DNA of 64,000 nt, from assembly GCA_003415625.1 (NCBI GenBank), contig PYIU01000001.1:5146746-5210745 (forward strand), written 5' to 3'. Below, in pieces: positions 12,578 to 22,687 of the stretch (the stretch's first letter is position 1; every line of letters starts with the position of its first letter). Source of the DNA: Aquanectria penicillioides (Eukaryota > Ascomycota > Sordariomycetes > Hypocreales > Nectriaceae). Below the pieces are notes generated by a model. It saw only the letters and a program-made list of their open reading frames with translations, was not told the DNA's origin and ran no database searches. A program made the translations under genes and the position numbers.

Positions 12578-12676
12578 GGCTGCTTCTTACCCACCCCGAC
12601 CCCAGCTTCAGCCCCAAAATCCCAACTCCAACTCCCAACTCCCAACTCCCAACTCCAGCTCTTCTCCTCCTGCCTT

Positions 12677-15600
12677 ATGCCGGACGAATCTGCCTCGGCC
12701 CTGAATCCAGATCAAGCTTCAGCTTCAGCTCCAACTCCGTCTCTCGCCTCCTCAGTGTCAGCCCCAGCCCTCGCAGATCCCATCGATAAAAACCGTTGCG
12801 CCAGGCATGGTGGTGACGTCAGGAAGTCGCGGATAGCTTCCTCGCTCTCCTTCTCCCTCTCCCCCTCGCGCTCCCCCGTGCTCTCTCCCTCGCCCTTCGC
12901 CTCCGTCTCCGCCGCCGTCTCCGCGCCCACCCCTACCGCCTCCTTCGCCTCGCCGCCGACGTCGCCCGAACCCCTCGAGAGCACCCTCGCCACCACCCTG
13001 CGCCGCGCCGACGCAAACATGCTGCTCCTCCACCAAGTGGGCAGCGTCAAGACTGGCGAGGTTGTCCGCTACACCATCACATACATCCCCTCGCAGGACC
13101 GCATCCTGCCCTCCCCCGAAAAGCTCTTCCTCCGCGTCCGCAACACCTGCGCCATCGCCCTCCGCGCCGCTTTCGTCCACGGCCCCTACACCCTGTCCGT
13201 CGCCGCCTACCCCGCCGCCTTCAATCCAAACGAGAAGTTTGAGAACCCGGAGCGATATGGCGTCCCCGAGTTCGAGCCCATGGTCAAGGCCGGCGGCACC
13301 TGGGAGTGCGAGCTCCTGGTCCCAGAAAACATTCGCCAGAGCGCGGGCATGGGCTCACACGGCGGATTTGGGAAGGGACCGGAGCATGACGATGAGTGCG
13401 TGAGCTGGGTTGTCGAGGTTGCGTCGCAGATCATATTTTCGACATCTGCCGCCGTGGGATACGAAGTGGTGCTGGCACGCGACCAAAAGTCGCTGAACCT
13501 GAGCAGCATCAGCCCCGTCATTGGCGGCCAGGCCCAGGTCCCTCAGCCAGGAAAAGTGAGCGACTATCAGCAGAGCATCGGCGCCAAGGACGGTCACCAT
13601 CCTGCGCAACCCCGCGGTGTCTTCTCCCGCGCCATCAGAGTCAAGGTCGAAGACACGGCGACGCTGTGGAACACACCGAGACTCCCCGGCTGGGATGACT
13701 TGGGTGTGGAACGAGCCCGTGAAAATCATGGTGCGGACCAACCCGTCGAGAGCGTTGTCCAAACTGGCGATCCTGAGACAAATCAGGAACCGACGCCCCG
13801 GAAGCAGAAGAAAATCCACCTAGTGGTTCTGACACATGGCTTGCACAGCAATCTTGGCGCCGACATGCTGTTCATGAAAGAAAGTATCGATGCGGCTGTG
13901 AGACAGGCCAAGGTTGATGCCAAGGCTCGCCGAGCCAAGGAGCGAGCTGAGAAGAAGAAGCGGGACGGGTCGACCTCTGACCATTCCAACACAGACAAGG
14001 AGGATCAAGCCAAATCATCCCAAGAGGATGAAGACGACGGAAGCGATGACGAGGAGGTCATCGTGCGAGGATATTCAGGCAACGCCACCAAGACTGAGAG
14101 AGGAATCAAGTATCTAGGTAAGCGACTTGCCAGATATGTGCTCTCCACCACATATCCAGACCAACCATTCCTCCCCACGGGCAAGGGAGCACCGGAATCA
14201 GCACTTCAGGCTGTAAAGGGGGACAAGAACGACTCCGAAGTGAAACCCGCCCACAAGCACAGCAGCATTCACTCAAACAGCAAAGAGCACTTGGAGAGGC
14301 ACCGCAGGCCTTACAAGATTACCAGCATCAGTTTCATTGCGCACTCGCTAGGAGGGTTGGTGCAGACCTACGCAATTGCATACATTCAAAAGCATTCACC
14401 AGAATTCTTCGATATTATCAAACCCATCAACTTTATTGCTCTGGCGTCGCCCTTCCTGGGGCTGAGCAACGAGAACCCCCTCTACGTCAAGTTCGCCTTG
14501 GACTTTGGTCTAGTAGGTCGGACGGGTCAGGATCTGGGTTTGACGTGGAGGGCCCCTACGCTCGCGAGGAGCGGATGGGGGGCCATCGTTGGCAACCTGG
14601 GCGAAACGGCGCACAAGAAGGTGTACGGAGAATCCCAACCCGAGTCAAAGCCCCTCTTGAGGATTCTCCCCACTGGGCCGGCTCATACGGCACTTAAGAA
14701 GTTCCGCAACCGCACCGTGTACTCCAACGTTGTCAATGACGGGATCGTTCCCCTCCGCACAAGCTGTCTCTTGTTCTTAGATTGGCAAGGTCTTGGACGC
14801 GTCGAGAAAGCTCGACGAGACGCTGGGCTTGTCGAGACAGTAGTCGGTTTTGGGTGGGCAGAGCTGACAGGCGCCAACATGACTTCTCCACGGCAGAAGC
14901 AGGTTGCAGCTGGCGATCGGCGAAGTCAAAACATATCCGGCACCGCGACTCCCTACGAGGCTCATGAAAACATGCAAGAGGTCCCTCAGCCTCCCAACAC
15001 CGCCATGATCGAAGACGACAGGGCGAGCTTGCGGTCGATCCCCGCCCCGTATCCTGAGGATGGAACATCGGATTCCAGCGAATCCAATAACAGCGGCCCG
15101 CTGTCGAATTTCTTCAACTTTTTCAAGAGCAACGAGCCGCCAAAGCCTGCCCCTGTCTCTGAGAAACAGAAGATGATTTTCCGTAGGAGTCAGACCATAA
15201 GCCTTCCCGAGGCTCCAGTCATCGGGGAGTCAAGCGGTAGCCCTTCTCTGACTCCCCAGCCGTCGCCAAAACCATCCAAGGTGACTTCTGGACACGACGA
15301 ATACCGCGATGGTCTCGAAGCTCCACCAAAGACTACCTTCTTTGAGTCTGCTGGTGATGTTCTCAACCCCAAGGTGCCCAATGTCGACTATCTGGTGGAC
15401 CCTACCAACCGGCCAAGGACAATCTTCCATGATCGGGTATACCACCCAACCGATATCCCCGGTCCACCCATGAAGAAGCGTCCTTCAACCTTGATACGAA
15501 AGAAGGCAACCCGAACAAACTCTTGGTCGCAAGCCTCTGTAGGCAGTGGCAACTCGTCGCCCTACCCAACCATAAATCACGATGACACCATGCAATCGAT

Positions 15601-16333
15601 GAAGGACTACGACGACACTGCAAACACCAATCCTGACAAGGACCCGAACGAGATAATTGACAGCTCTAGCATACGTGTCGAAGAGAAGATTTCGAGAGCC
15701 TATCATAGAGAACTATCGTGGAGGAAAGTGCTAGTCAAGTTGGAACCTGATGCTCACAACAACATTTTTGTTCGTCGCATGTTTGCCAATGCCTATGGCT
15801 GGCCCGTTGTCAAGCACATGGTGGATGCCCACTTTAGTGATTCGGCAACGGCTCACCTGCGCACTGAAGACCAAAGCAATCGGGAGCGTGCAAGAGAGAT
15901 ATTCCAGCCACCGGATGAGCACGGCGGCGAAACGACCAAGAGCAGCAATGATGATCTCGCTGACATTGGGATGCCGGCTACACGGACTGACAGCGAAACG
16001 CGAGAAGCCCTCGATGAAGTCCCAGCCCTGCGGGTGCCGCCTCGCTCGGCGGGAAGCGATATCTCAGGCAACCAGTCGCGAACGGAACGGAACGACTCAA
16101 TGACGTGGAGCGACCGCGACTGGGTCGACAGCGAGTACGAAAGCGACCTGGACTTTGGCGGAGATCTCCCGCACCCGGAGAGACACCAGGTCGTGACGTC
16201 TCAGGAGAAGGGCAAGGAAACGCAGCGCAGCTCGAGCCCGCTGTCGGCAGGCTGGAACTGGGCCGAGAAGATAGTCGGAAAGGGTGTGTCTGGGCGATCA
16301 AAAACCCCCGTCGAAGAAAACGGAAAGAACTAA
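12677..16333 (+). CDS. DUF676/Rog1-like putative serine esterase (lipase)
   Basis: A single uninterrupted frame encodes 1,218 residues from ATG 12677. A second candidate start at 13019 (MLLLHQVGSVKTGEVVRY) gives 1,104 residues and begins where the recognisable domain begins; the intervening Ser/Pro/Ala-rich segment looks poorly conserved. An N-terminal beta-rich domain (about 115-290) precedes an alpha/beta hydrolase. The oxyanion-side motif VVLTHGLHSN has its His near 387, and the nucleophile elbow IAHSLGG has its Ser near 557. This is the DUF676 family, which includes yeast Rog1 and Lpl1-type lipid hydrolases. A charged insert (about 415-485) separates the two motifs. The C-terminal ~450 residues are Ser/Pro/charged and probably disordered. 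The likely role is phospholipid or monoacylglycerol hydrolysis, by family inference. Confidence 0.88.
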   Translation: MPDESASALNPDQASASAPTPSLASSVSAPALADPIDKNRCARHGGDVRKSRIASSLSFSLSPSRSPVLSPSPFASVSAAVSAPTPTASFASPPTSPEPLESTLATTLRRADANMLLLHQVGSVKTGEVVRYTITYIPSQDRILPSPEKLFLRVRNTCAIALRAAFVHGPYTLSVAAYPAAFNPNEKFENPERYGVPEFEPMVKAGGTWECELLVPENIRQSAGMGSHGGFGKGPEHDDECVSWVVEVASQIIFSTSAAVGYEVVLARDQKSLNLSSISPVIGGQAQVPQPGKVSDYQQSIGAKDGHHPAQPRGVFSRAIRVKVEDTATLWNTPRLPGWDDLGVERARENHGADQPVESVVQTGDPETNQEPTPRKQKKIHLVVLTHGLHSNLGADMLFMKESIDAAVRQAKVDAKARRAKERAEKKKRDGSTSDHSNTDKEDQAKSSQEDEDDGSDDEEVIVRGYSGNATKTERGIKYLGKRLARYVLSTTYPDQPFLPTGKGAPESALQAVKGDKNDSEVKPAHKHSSIHSNSKEHLERHRRPYKITSISFIAHSLGGLVQTYAIAYIQKHSPEFFDIIKPINFIALASPFLGLSNENPLYVKFALDFGLVGRTGQDLGLTWRAPTLARSGWGAIVGNLGETAHKKVYGESQPESKPLLRILPTGPAHTALKKFRNRTVYSNVVNDGIVPLRTSCLLFLDWQGLGRVEKARRDAGLVETVVGFGWAELTGANMTSPRQKQVAAGDRRSQNISGTATPYEAHENMQEVPQPPNTAMIEDDRASLRSIPAPYPEDGTSDSSESNNSGPLSNFFNFFKSNEPPKPAPVSEKQKMIFRRSQTISLPEAPVIGESSGSPSLTPQPSPKPSKVTSGHDEYRDGLEAPPKTTFFESAGDVLNPKVPNVDYLVDPTNRPRTIFHDRVYHPTDIPGPPMKKRPSTLIRKKATRTNSWSQASVGSGNSSPYPTINHDDTMQSMKDYDDTANTNPDKDPNEIIDSSSIRVEEKISRAYHRELSWRKVLVKLEPDAHNNIFVRRMFANAYGWPVVKHMVDAHFSDSATAHLRTEDQSNRERAREIFQPPDEHGGETTKSSNDDLADIGMPATRTDSETREALDEVPALRVPPRSAGSDISGNQSRTERNDSMTWSDRDWVDSEYESDLDFGGDLPHPERHQVVTSQEKGKETQRSSSPLSAGWNWAEKIVGKGVSGRSKTPVEENGKN

Positions 16334-18582
16334 AGAGGGCTGAGTATATTCATATAATCTGTGTGAAGTGTTTTTTGTCATGATTTAGGGAGATGGGAGT
16401 GAAAGAAAATACATAGGGATTATATAGATGACTGGTAGAGGCGCAATGGATGGGTTTAGCGAAACAATTCTCTTCCCTTATGTCATAAGTCGACAGTTGC
16501 GATAAATTGAACCCGGGAGATCATTGTGTATACATAAGTATTCAGGTTTCTTGGTTTGGAAAACATGGCGTTAACATTATTTATTGAACCATAGCACCTC
16601 AGCAAAAACTGGAGGTACCCCCTTGCCGAAACAAGTGGTACTTTGGGTTCTATACTTTCAACAAACATGAATGTCTACCCTACACTGTGGAAATCAGTTG
16701 CTTTTGAATGCGATTTTATCCATTGATTAAATCTAGAGACTATGAGGATGGAAACAAAAACTTAGGAAGGGGCAGTTCAAATTTCCAGCGTCAGATTTCA
16801 TGTCGGACGTGGGCTAAAAGGGTTTGGCAACGTCAGACCAAATTATACAATGAAGTGCGCATGTGAGATGCAAAGACAGATAAATTGCCGTTTTGGGCAA
16901 AATTTACTGGTCACACTCGACAACAGATAATGGATGGGGAGATTAGAATGTGACACACACCACCTTTCCAGAGACCAATTGAAGACAATAATTGAAGACA
17001 TAGATGTCAAATATGCGCCTCGAGAATTGGGAAGTTAACAATGCGGTGTAGCAATCACAAGTTGATGGGCAAAAAAAAATTTGCCAAAAAAGGCAAAAAG
17101 AGAGGGTATTTGGGGGGAATTAAACCACCTGCAATGGACGAACAGGGAATCGAACCCTGGACCACTCCCAGATATTCAGACGAATTATGCTAAGGGAGTA
17201 TTATACCACTAAACCATTCGCCCGTGTGAATGTTGAGGTCAATCGGAAGGATTTGCACTTAGAAAGGAAAATTTCGGATGAGCGTGTGTGTGGGTGTGAG
17301 TGTGGATGTGCGGGTGTGAGTGGGGTAGTAGAGTTCAACAGATAGAGGGGAAGGGCGTGCGTGGTAGAGGGGGGAAGGGGAGGGGCGGAGGGGCGGAGGG
17401 GCTCAGAGTTGGACCATATGAAGAAATTAAAAGGGATTTATTTTGTTGGAGATGATGGTCGATCCAAAACAAAAAAAAAAGGGTCCGTCTTGCCCTGGTA
17501 CATGATCCATGTCGGGAAGGCTGTAAGGTTGAACAAAGTGCCCGAGTCGGGGCCAGGACGCAAGGGAAGTGAAGAATTGCACGGGCCAGCTTGCATTTGG
17601 AGATCCGAGACGAGACAGACGAGACGGGTCGGGAAATTGACCAGCGATATACTCAGCGAAGTAATCAAGATAGGAAAAGGGCGATAAGCGCGGCATGGAC
17701 AGTGAATGCTTGGGGGCAGCAGCATTCTCTTCTCTGGCAGCATCTCTTGCAGCAGGGTTTCGGGTGCAAGCCTGCTTCGGTCCAATTGACGGGCCCCCGT
17801 GGTTGCGCTGCGAATAGCGAAAGGACCTTTGATTTCCAGCGGGCAGCCGTCATTAAATCCTTAGCAGGCACTGCCAGGCTGCAATAGCATGAGGAACCGG
17901 GGCCCAGGCGCATAGACGGCATGCACGTGCATTGACCCTTCCCCAACCATGACGGCCATGTGCGTCACTGGTCGCTTTTGGAGCTTCTGGGTCTCTTGGG
18001 GCTTTAGGGAGGAACGGGGCGGCAAAAAAAAAAAAAAAAAAAAGGCGGCGCGAGCGCTCCAGGAAACTTCCACCCCCAACGCGGCCCGTCGATGCCTTTG
18101 CGGCCTGGGGGCGAATTGCAAGGCGACCACCCTTCGCCCCTGCAAAGGTCCAAGGACCCAAGGACTAAAAAAAAATCAAAAAAATCATCGTCGTCATCTT
18201 TGCCCTCGGCTTCAGCTCCCCAGGTCCTTGATTCAGCTGCCCAGGCGAAACCCCCGCTTGGACTGCGAACCCTTGGGCTCGCTGCGCTGCGTATTCTTTT
18301 TTGCTCCTGGTTCCCGCCGTTCCCGCTAGCTGCATTGCTTGCTTGATTGCTCTGGTGGGTGGACCTTGCGATGCTGTCATAGCTGTGGTAGACACAAGGT
18401 CAGCTCGCTCAAGCGCACGCTTTCTCCCTTTCATTTTCCCGCTCCTCGCGCTCTCTCCTTATTCCTGTCGCCGTCCCACGTCGCCTTCGCTCCTTATACA
18501 TTGCTCGCCCGCCGACCGAATCATCGCGCCCCCGAACCGCTGCTCGAATTTGTACATACGTCACCCCCACGACCCGCCCGCC
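16334..18582. other. 2.2-kb intergenic region containing one tRNA gene
   Basis: Apart from the tRNA at 17136-17223 no gene is supported. The first 700 bp are AT-rich and probably hold the lipase 3' UTR and terminator. A 21-base A run sits at 18024-18044. Pyrimidine-rich sequence at about 18420-18500 probably belongs to the leader of the next gene. Confidence 0.6.
17136..17223 (-). tRNA. tRNA-Ala(AGC) with a 17-nt intron
   Basis: Read on the minus strand, the 7-bp acceptor stem pairs GGGCGAA with TTCGTCC. It includes a G3-U70 wobble, the classic alanine identity element, and the following base is A73. The D arm is GTTT-AGTGGTA-TAAT, the anticodon stem CTCCC/GGGAG and the T arm CAGGG-TTCGATT-CCCTG. 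The anticodon loop begins TTAGCA; the insert at 17171-17187 lies after position 37, the canonical nuclear tRNA intron site. The anticodon is complementary to 17189-17191. The mature length is 71 nt before CCA. The D arm resembles Gly/Asp-type tRNAs more than usual Ala tRNAs, so the isotype rests on anticodon, G3-U70 and A73. Confidence 0.85.
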
Positions 18583-19493
18583 ATGCGGCTCTTCTTGCTA
18601 CCGCTCTCGACGCGGCGAACCCTGCTGTACGCCCAGCGCCTGAATGTCGTCACCGCCGCCAAGGACCGCAGCTACATCGATCGCGGCGCCGCAATCGCCG
18701 CAAAGAAGTGGGCAGAATGGGAGAAGAAGGAGTCTGGCTGGCAGCGAAAAATTGTCGACTACGGAAATTACGCCTTCCGCCGCATCCCCTATGAGGAATG
18801 GGGCCTCAAGTCTGTCCCACCGCTGTCGTCCCGCCGCCGCGCCGACGAGCTCGAGGGTAAAGAGACGGTCGAGTTGTGCTATCCCAGCTCTGTAATCCCC
18901 CAGGCAAAGGCTGAGGGAATCCTCCGCACACTGGCTACCAAGAGGCAATCCCTCCACCGCAAAAAGTTAATTTGGTGTTGCATTGGAATGCCCATCACCA
19001 TCCCATTCGCCCTCGTCCCTGTGTAGGACTCCCCACAACCACAACCTTTTTGTGAGATATAGCTTGCTAATATATCAATAGCATCCCTAACCTTCCTTTC
19101 CTCTACCTCCTCTACCGCGCCTGGTCCCATTGGCGAGCCATTGCTGGTGGCAAGCATGTGCAATGGCTCCTTGAGCAGAAGCTCCTCCACCCTGCACCCT
19201 CCAAGATTCTTGACCAACTTTATGCTACACATGCCGCGCCCCCCGAAGAACCCCATGACAAGGAGCGCACTCTCCTTACGCAGAAGGAGGTACAGACTTT
19301 CTCCAGCACTCTCGATATTCCTGCTCTGGAGATTGAGATGGAGAGGGCTATATGGCAAGTGGAACAGTCTCTGAAGGACCCGAAGGAAGAGATACCCGAG
19401 GACCATTCGGCCGGAGCGGCTTCCGAGAAGCCCAAGTCGAGTAATGCAACTCCCACTACAGAAACGAAGTCGGAGAGCAAAAAAGACCAATGA
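18583..19493 (+). CDS. Mitochondrial K+/H+ exchange-related protein (Mit_KHE1 family)
   Basis: Exons 18583-19022 and 19082-19493 give 283 residues. The 59-nt intron uses a GTAGGA donor; starting two bases earlier at the alternative GT would break frame. The N-terminus MRLFLLPLSTRRTLLYAQRL is highly typical of this fungal family. A hydrophobic pair of segments, CCIGMPITIPFALVP and PNLPFLYLLYRAW, spans the splice junction at about residues 130-160 and is followed by the conserved WSHWRA. The C-terminal 50 residues are acidic and Lys/Ser-rich. Yeast members are inner-mitochondrial-membrane proteins linked to K+/H+ exchange and organelle volume control. Whether they are the exchanger itself or a cofactor is not settled by sequence. 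Confidence 0.9.
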
Positions 19494-19727
19494 GTTGAAG
19501 TTGTTGACGATGTATGATTATTTAACTGGCAAGGCCACGCATATCAGGTATGGTTGGAAAGACATATAGAAGAAGGATGACAGCGGGCAATGTACGCGGG
19601 TATATGTATAGACAATTCTCACCACTAGGTTAAGGCGGCGTTGAGTAAAATCACACTTCTTTTTCATACAATCATCGCCATTTTCTTCCACCACGGCATT
19701 TCTTTGTTTGATTTGACCTATCCCTAG

Positions 19728-20305
19728 TCATAATGCTTCGGCGGTTTGTAAGAAGCCCTCGGCACCTAGTACCGGTAGCATACTGGCCAAACCCATGGAC
19801 AGCATCACTCGCCGTGTCGTCATGCTCGACAAGTCCGGCAGCTGCAACGATACAGCGCATTGCTTCCCTTCTCTGTAACCCACGAGGGACAGACTGAGGC
19901 CCAGGTTTTTTAGTCCGGGGAAAGGTGCACAGCAGCCCTAGAGAGAAAGTCTTAGTCTATCGTTTCTTTGTCACGAATATATACTTGGATATATATATAT
20001 TCAAGATTATCAATGCCAAAGTAGCATTTATGGGAAACACTCACTCTACTCTTAATCACTTTGCGTCGGACGACTTCGACGTTCTCCAAGCGTGCCAGCT
20101 GGGCGCTCAGAATGTGGCCCCGCCATGCCTCGGCCGCCTTGGTCCGTAGCAGTCGTTGGGCAAGCGTATGCGACGTCGGGCCTCGTCTCGCAGACCGGCT
20201 TCTCCTCCTTCTTGAGATCCGTGTTGGGCTGCCATCACCCCTGTAATTTGAGGGATTGAGCGGCGAAGATATGACGGGAGCGTATGTGTAGTTCAAGGAG
20301 GCCAT
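19728..20305 (-). CDS. small basic protein of unknown function
   Basis: I do not recognise this protein. The ATG at 20305 opens MASLNYTYAPVISSPLNPS, then an Arg-rich stretch (ISRRRRSRSARRGPTSHTLA) and an amphipathic segment QRLLRTKAAEAWRGHILSAQL. A strong donor (GTGAGT at 20044) pairs with a branch-like ACTAAG and the acceptor CTCTCTAG at 19938. Splicing this 107-nt intron joins in frame to 19937-19728 and gives 156 residues. Without splicing the frame stops at 19952, giving 117 residues. The first exon looks protein-like; the second half is less convincing. It is convergent with the Mit_KHE1 gene, whose stop is 234 bp away. Confidence 0.5.
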
Positions 20306-21247
20306 CGTGTCTTCAGTCTTCTTCTCCTTCTTCTTGTCCACTCCCCCTTTTTTTTTTTTCGTCACCTCTTTCTTCTTCCCTGTTGAATTCTTCGTCGAGC
20401 GGTATGAGAATTCCTGCAAACACAATGGAATAGGCGAGAGGTATGAAGGGGTAAGATAAAGAGAGTGAGAATTGACGAGGAGAGCAGGAAAGAGAGAGAG
20501 GGGGGAGGGAGGGAGGATGAAAGGGTATTGTTATTGTTTCGAGAGAGGAATCTCTTTTCCTCGAGAGCTTTTTAATAAGCAGGAGACGTTGGGAAGACAG
20601 GAGGGGCTCAAGAAACACCAGGGGCTGGAGCATCGCATGTAAAACATGCCATCCTTCCTTGGAATGCATCGCGCGCGCATAGTCGCGATTTGGAGAGGGG
20701 CCTGGCCACACGTGGATTTGTCGACGTCCCACGATCTGGGTGCGCACCCATTTCTTCGCTAGCCAGGCACATTTCAGCGATCGAGCCAGAGACAATCGGG
20801 AACAGAAGTATGGGGGCCGCTCTGTGAGACATTGGCGTCGAAAGAAATGTCGCCCACGGTTCGTCACTTGCGCCCGCGTCTCCCTTGCCACGCGCGGAGA
20901 GGGGGGAGGACTATTGCCAGGCCGTGGCGGAACTATCTTCCCACGACCCTTTGGCACGAGGGAGCAGAAATCACTTTGAGAGACAAAGAGCGCCCTCGCC
21001 AGGAGACGATGCGAGCTAGACTTGTCAAAATGAGAAGCAAGAGAAAGAGGAAATAAATCGGCATTATACTGGTGGTGGTTTTCCTGCGCCCCAACGTGCG
21101 GGGACCTATCAGGCTATTAAGGTGAGAAGGGGCATGAATGTTTTGTATCTAAGCGAGTGACCAAGCCGTCTCCAACGCCGACCCTGATTAAGCTATTTAC
21201 CCGATGCGATGCAGTTGTTGTACTATTCGGAAATCATAATTTCACAT
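20306..21247. other. intergenic region between the unknown gene and svf1
   Basis: Polypurine/polypyrimidine stretches (20320-20390, 20460-20520) probably form the promoter and leader of the minus-strand gene at 20305. The remainder up to 21247 likely contains the svf1 3' UTR. No conserved frame was seen. Confidence 0.55.
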
Positions 21248-22687
21248 TTATTTGGACTCTGAGATGTCTGAGATGAAGGTAGCCTCAGTGAAGACGGTGC
21301 CCTTTTCGACGATCTCCTCGTCACCAATCTTGAGCTTGAGCGAGATCTCGGGGCGGTACTGCAAGAGGCATGTCAGTCAGCTGGGGGGGGGGGTCGTCCT
21401 TGGCGTCGAGCGATGCACAGGGGAGGGGAGGGGGACAAGAAACTAACCTGGTAGATGTAAGGCTTGGTGCCTGCGGCTCCAGCCACAATCTTCTTGACGA
21501 AGCCGGGGACCTCAGCCATGACATCAACACGGTCAACGCGAGGACCAAGAGAGCCCTCGGCCACAGCCTCGACGGCCTTGCCGTCCTTGCTGGTTCCAGA
21601 CCAGGTGTACTTGATCTCGGTGGGCTCAGGCCAATCGTTCTCGACGTCGTCCTTGACGGCAGTGTGGGTAGCTGAGTTGGAACAGCCGGCATAGATGATC
21701 TCGCCATCCTTGACGATGCCGCCAACGGTGACAAGGGTCGTGCCGTACGAGGGCGGGGTGGTGAACTCCATCATGAGGGCGGAGTAGTTGGGGCCCTGGA
21801 AGTTGGCAAAGTTCCAGGTCGCGGCGGCATGGTGGGGCTTCATGCCCTGGAGAGCGTAGCTATAAAGAGCGCGACCCTTAAAGTCGATGGGGCCGTCCTT
21901 GGTCGAGATGGTGCCCTCTGTGACACAGCGGGGCCAGAATGCGTGTCGCATAGAACCCCATGGGTTCTCTAGGTCGGTACCGAAGAGGGTGGTGCCCGAA
22001 GAACCGATCTGGAAGCCGGGGCAGGTGCGCGTGATCTTGACGTTGACGATGGCCTTGTCGTCGCACATGCTCTTGATGGTGTAGAAGGTGCCGTCTTCGG
22101 ACAGCTCGAGGGCGACATCGTGGGCATAAAAGCTCGTCTTGTCCTCGCTCAGCTCGACATCCTTGAGGGGAGTCGAGGACCAGAGGTGGGGCTTAGACAG
22201 ATCGTTGCTGAAGACCTTGCAGTTGAACTGGCAGGTGGTTCGGATGCCGCTTTTAAGAGCCATTGTTAGTTACGATGGGCGTCATCCGCCACGTCCTGGC
22301 AATGGAGAGGGTTTCATACGCAACATTGCTGTAGATGACCTGGAGGAAGCAGGCCTGGCCGTTGTCGCCGAAGAGGTAGAAGGTTTGGGTCTCGACCGAA
22401 GTCTGATCCAGGGCCTTCCAGGCTACATCCTCACGCTTGAGCTCGGTGAAGGGTGTCTTCTCGGCCTCCTTGGCGACGGACCGGATGGCGCCGGGGCCGT
22501 GGATGGGCTCTTGGGTGCCGGCGACGTTCGCCAGCCTGTGGAGGGGAATCAATCGTCAGTCATCTCGCTGGCCGGATGTATTGGAACTGTGTTTTGGGAG
22601 GGGGGGACCCGATTCTGCCGAGGGGAACCCAAGCACGGCAAGGTGGGGGAACTTTTTTTCTTACTGCTGCTTGGCCCAGTTGAACAT
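21248..22687 (-). CDS. svf1: Svf1-family survival factor
   Basis: Four exons on the minus strand, 22665-22687, 22320-22535, 21448-22249 and 21248-21358, give 383 residues, the usual length for this family. The start [18 protein letters not shown] is the family N-terminus, and the first exon encodes only 23 nt. Recognisable blocks include [67 protein letters not shown] and [20 protein letters not shown]. Svf1 adopts a lipocalin-like double-barrel fold. In yeast it supports survival under oxidative and cold stress and affects sphingolipid metabolism, acting at ER/Golgi contacts through an N-terminal amphipathic helix. Introns of 129, 70 and 89 nt have good donors (GTAAGA, GTATGA, GTTAGT). Divergent from the GATA gene, 2.4 kb away. 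Confidence 0.95.

Larger units (their letters stand above)
9779..12676. other. 2.9-kb intergenic region with inverted-repeat element
   Basis: No supportable gene. It contains a GGC/GAC triplet run near 10837-10861, TAGGTAGG-type motifs near 10429-10450 and 10774-10790, the TIR element at 11134-11815, and a pyrimidine-rich stretch from about 12340 to 12660 ahead of the lipase gene. That stretch carries a 19-base C run (12559-12577) and probably forms promoter and 5' leader. Confidence 0.6.

Noticed and set aside
20313..20957. Minus-strand 214-codon frame upstream of the small basic gene
   Set aside because: Composed of polypurine/polypyrimidine-derived Ser/Lys/Glu runs; more likely promoter and leader.
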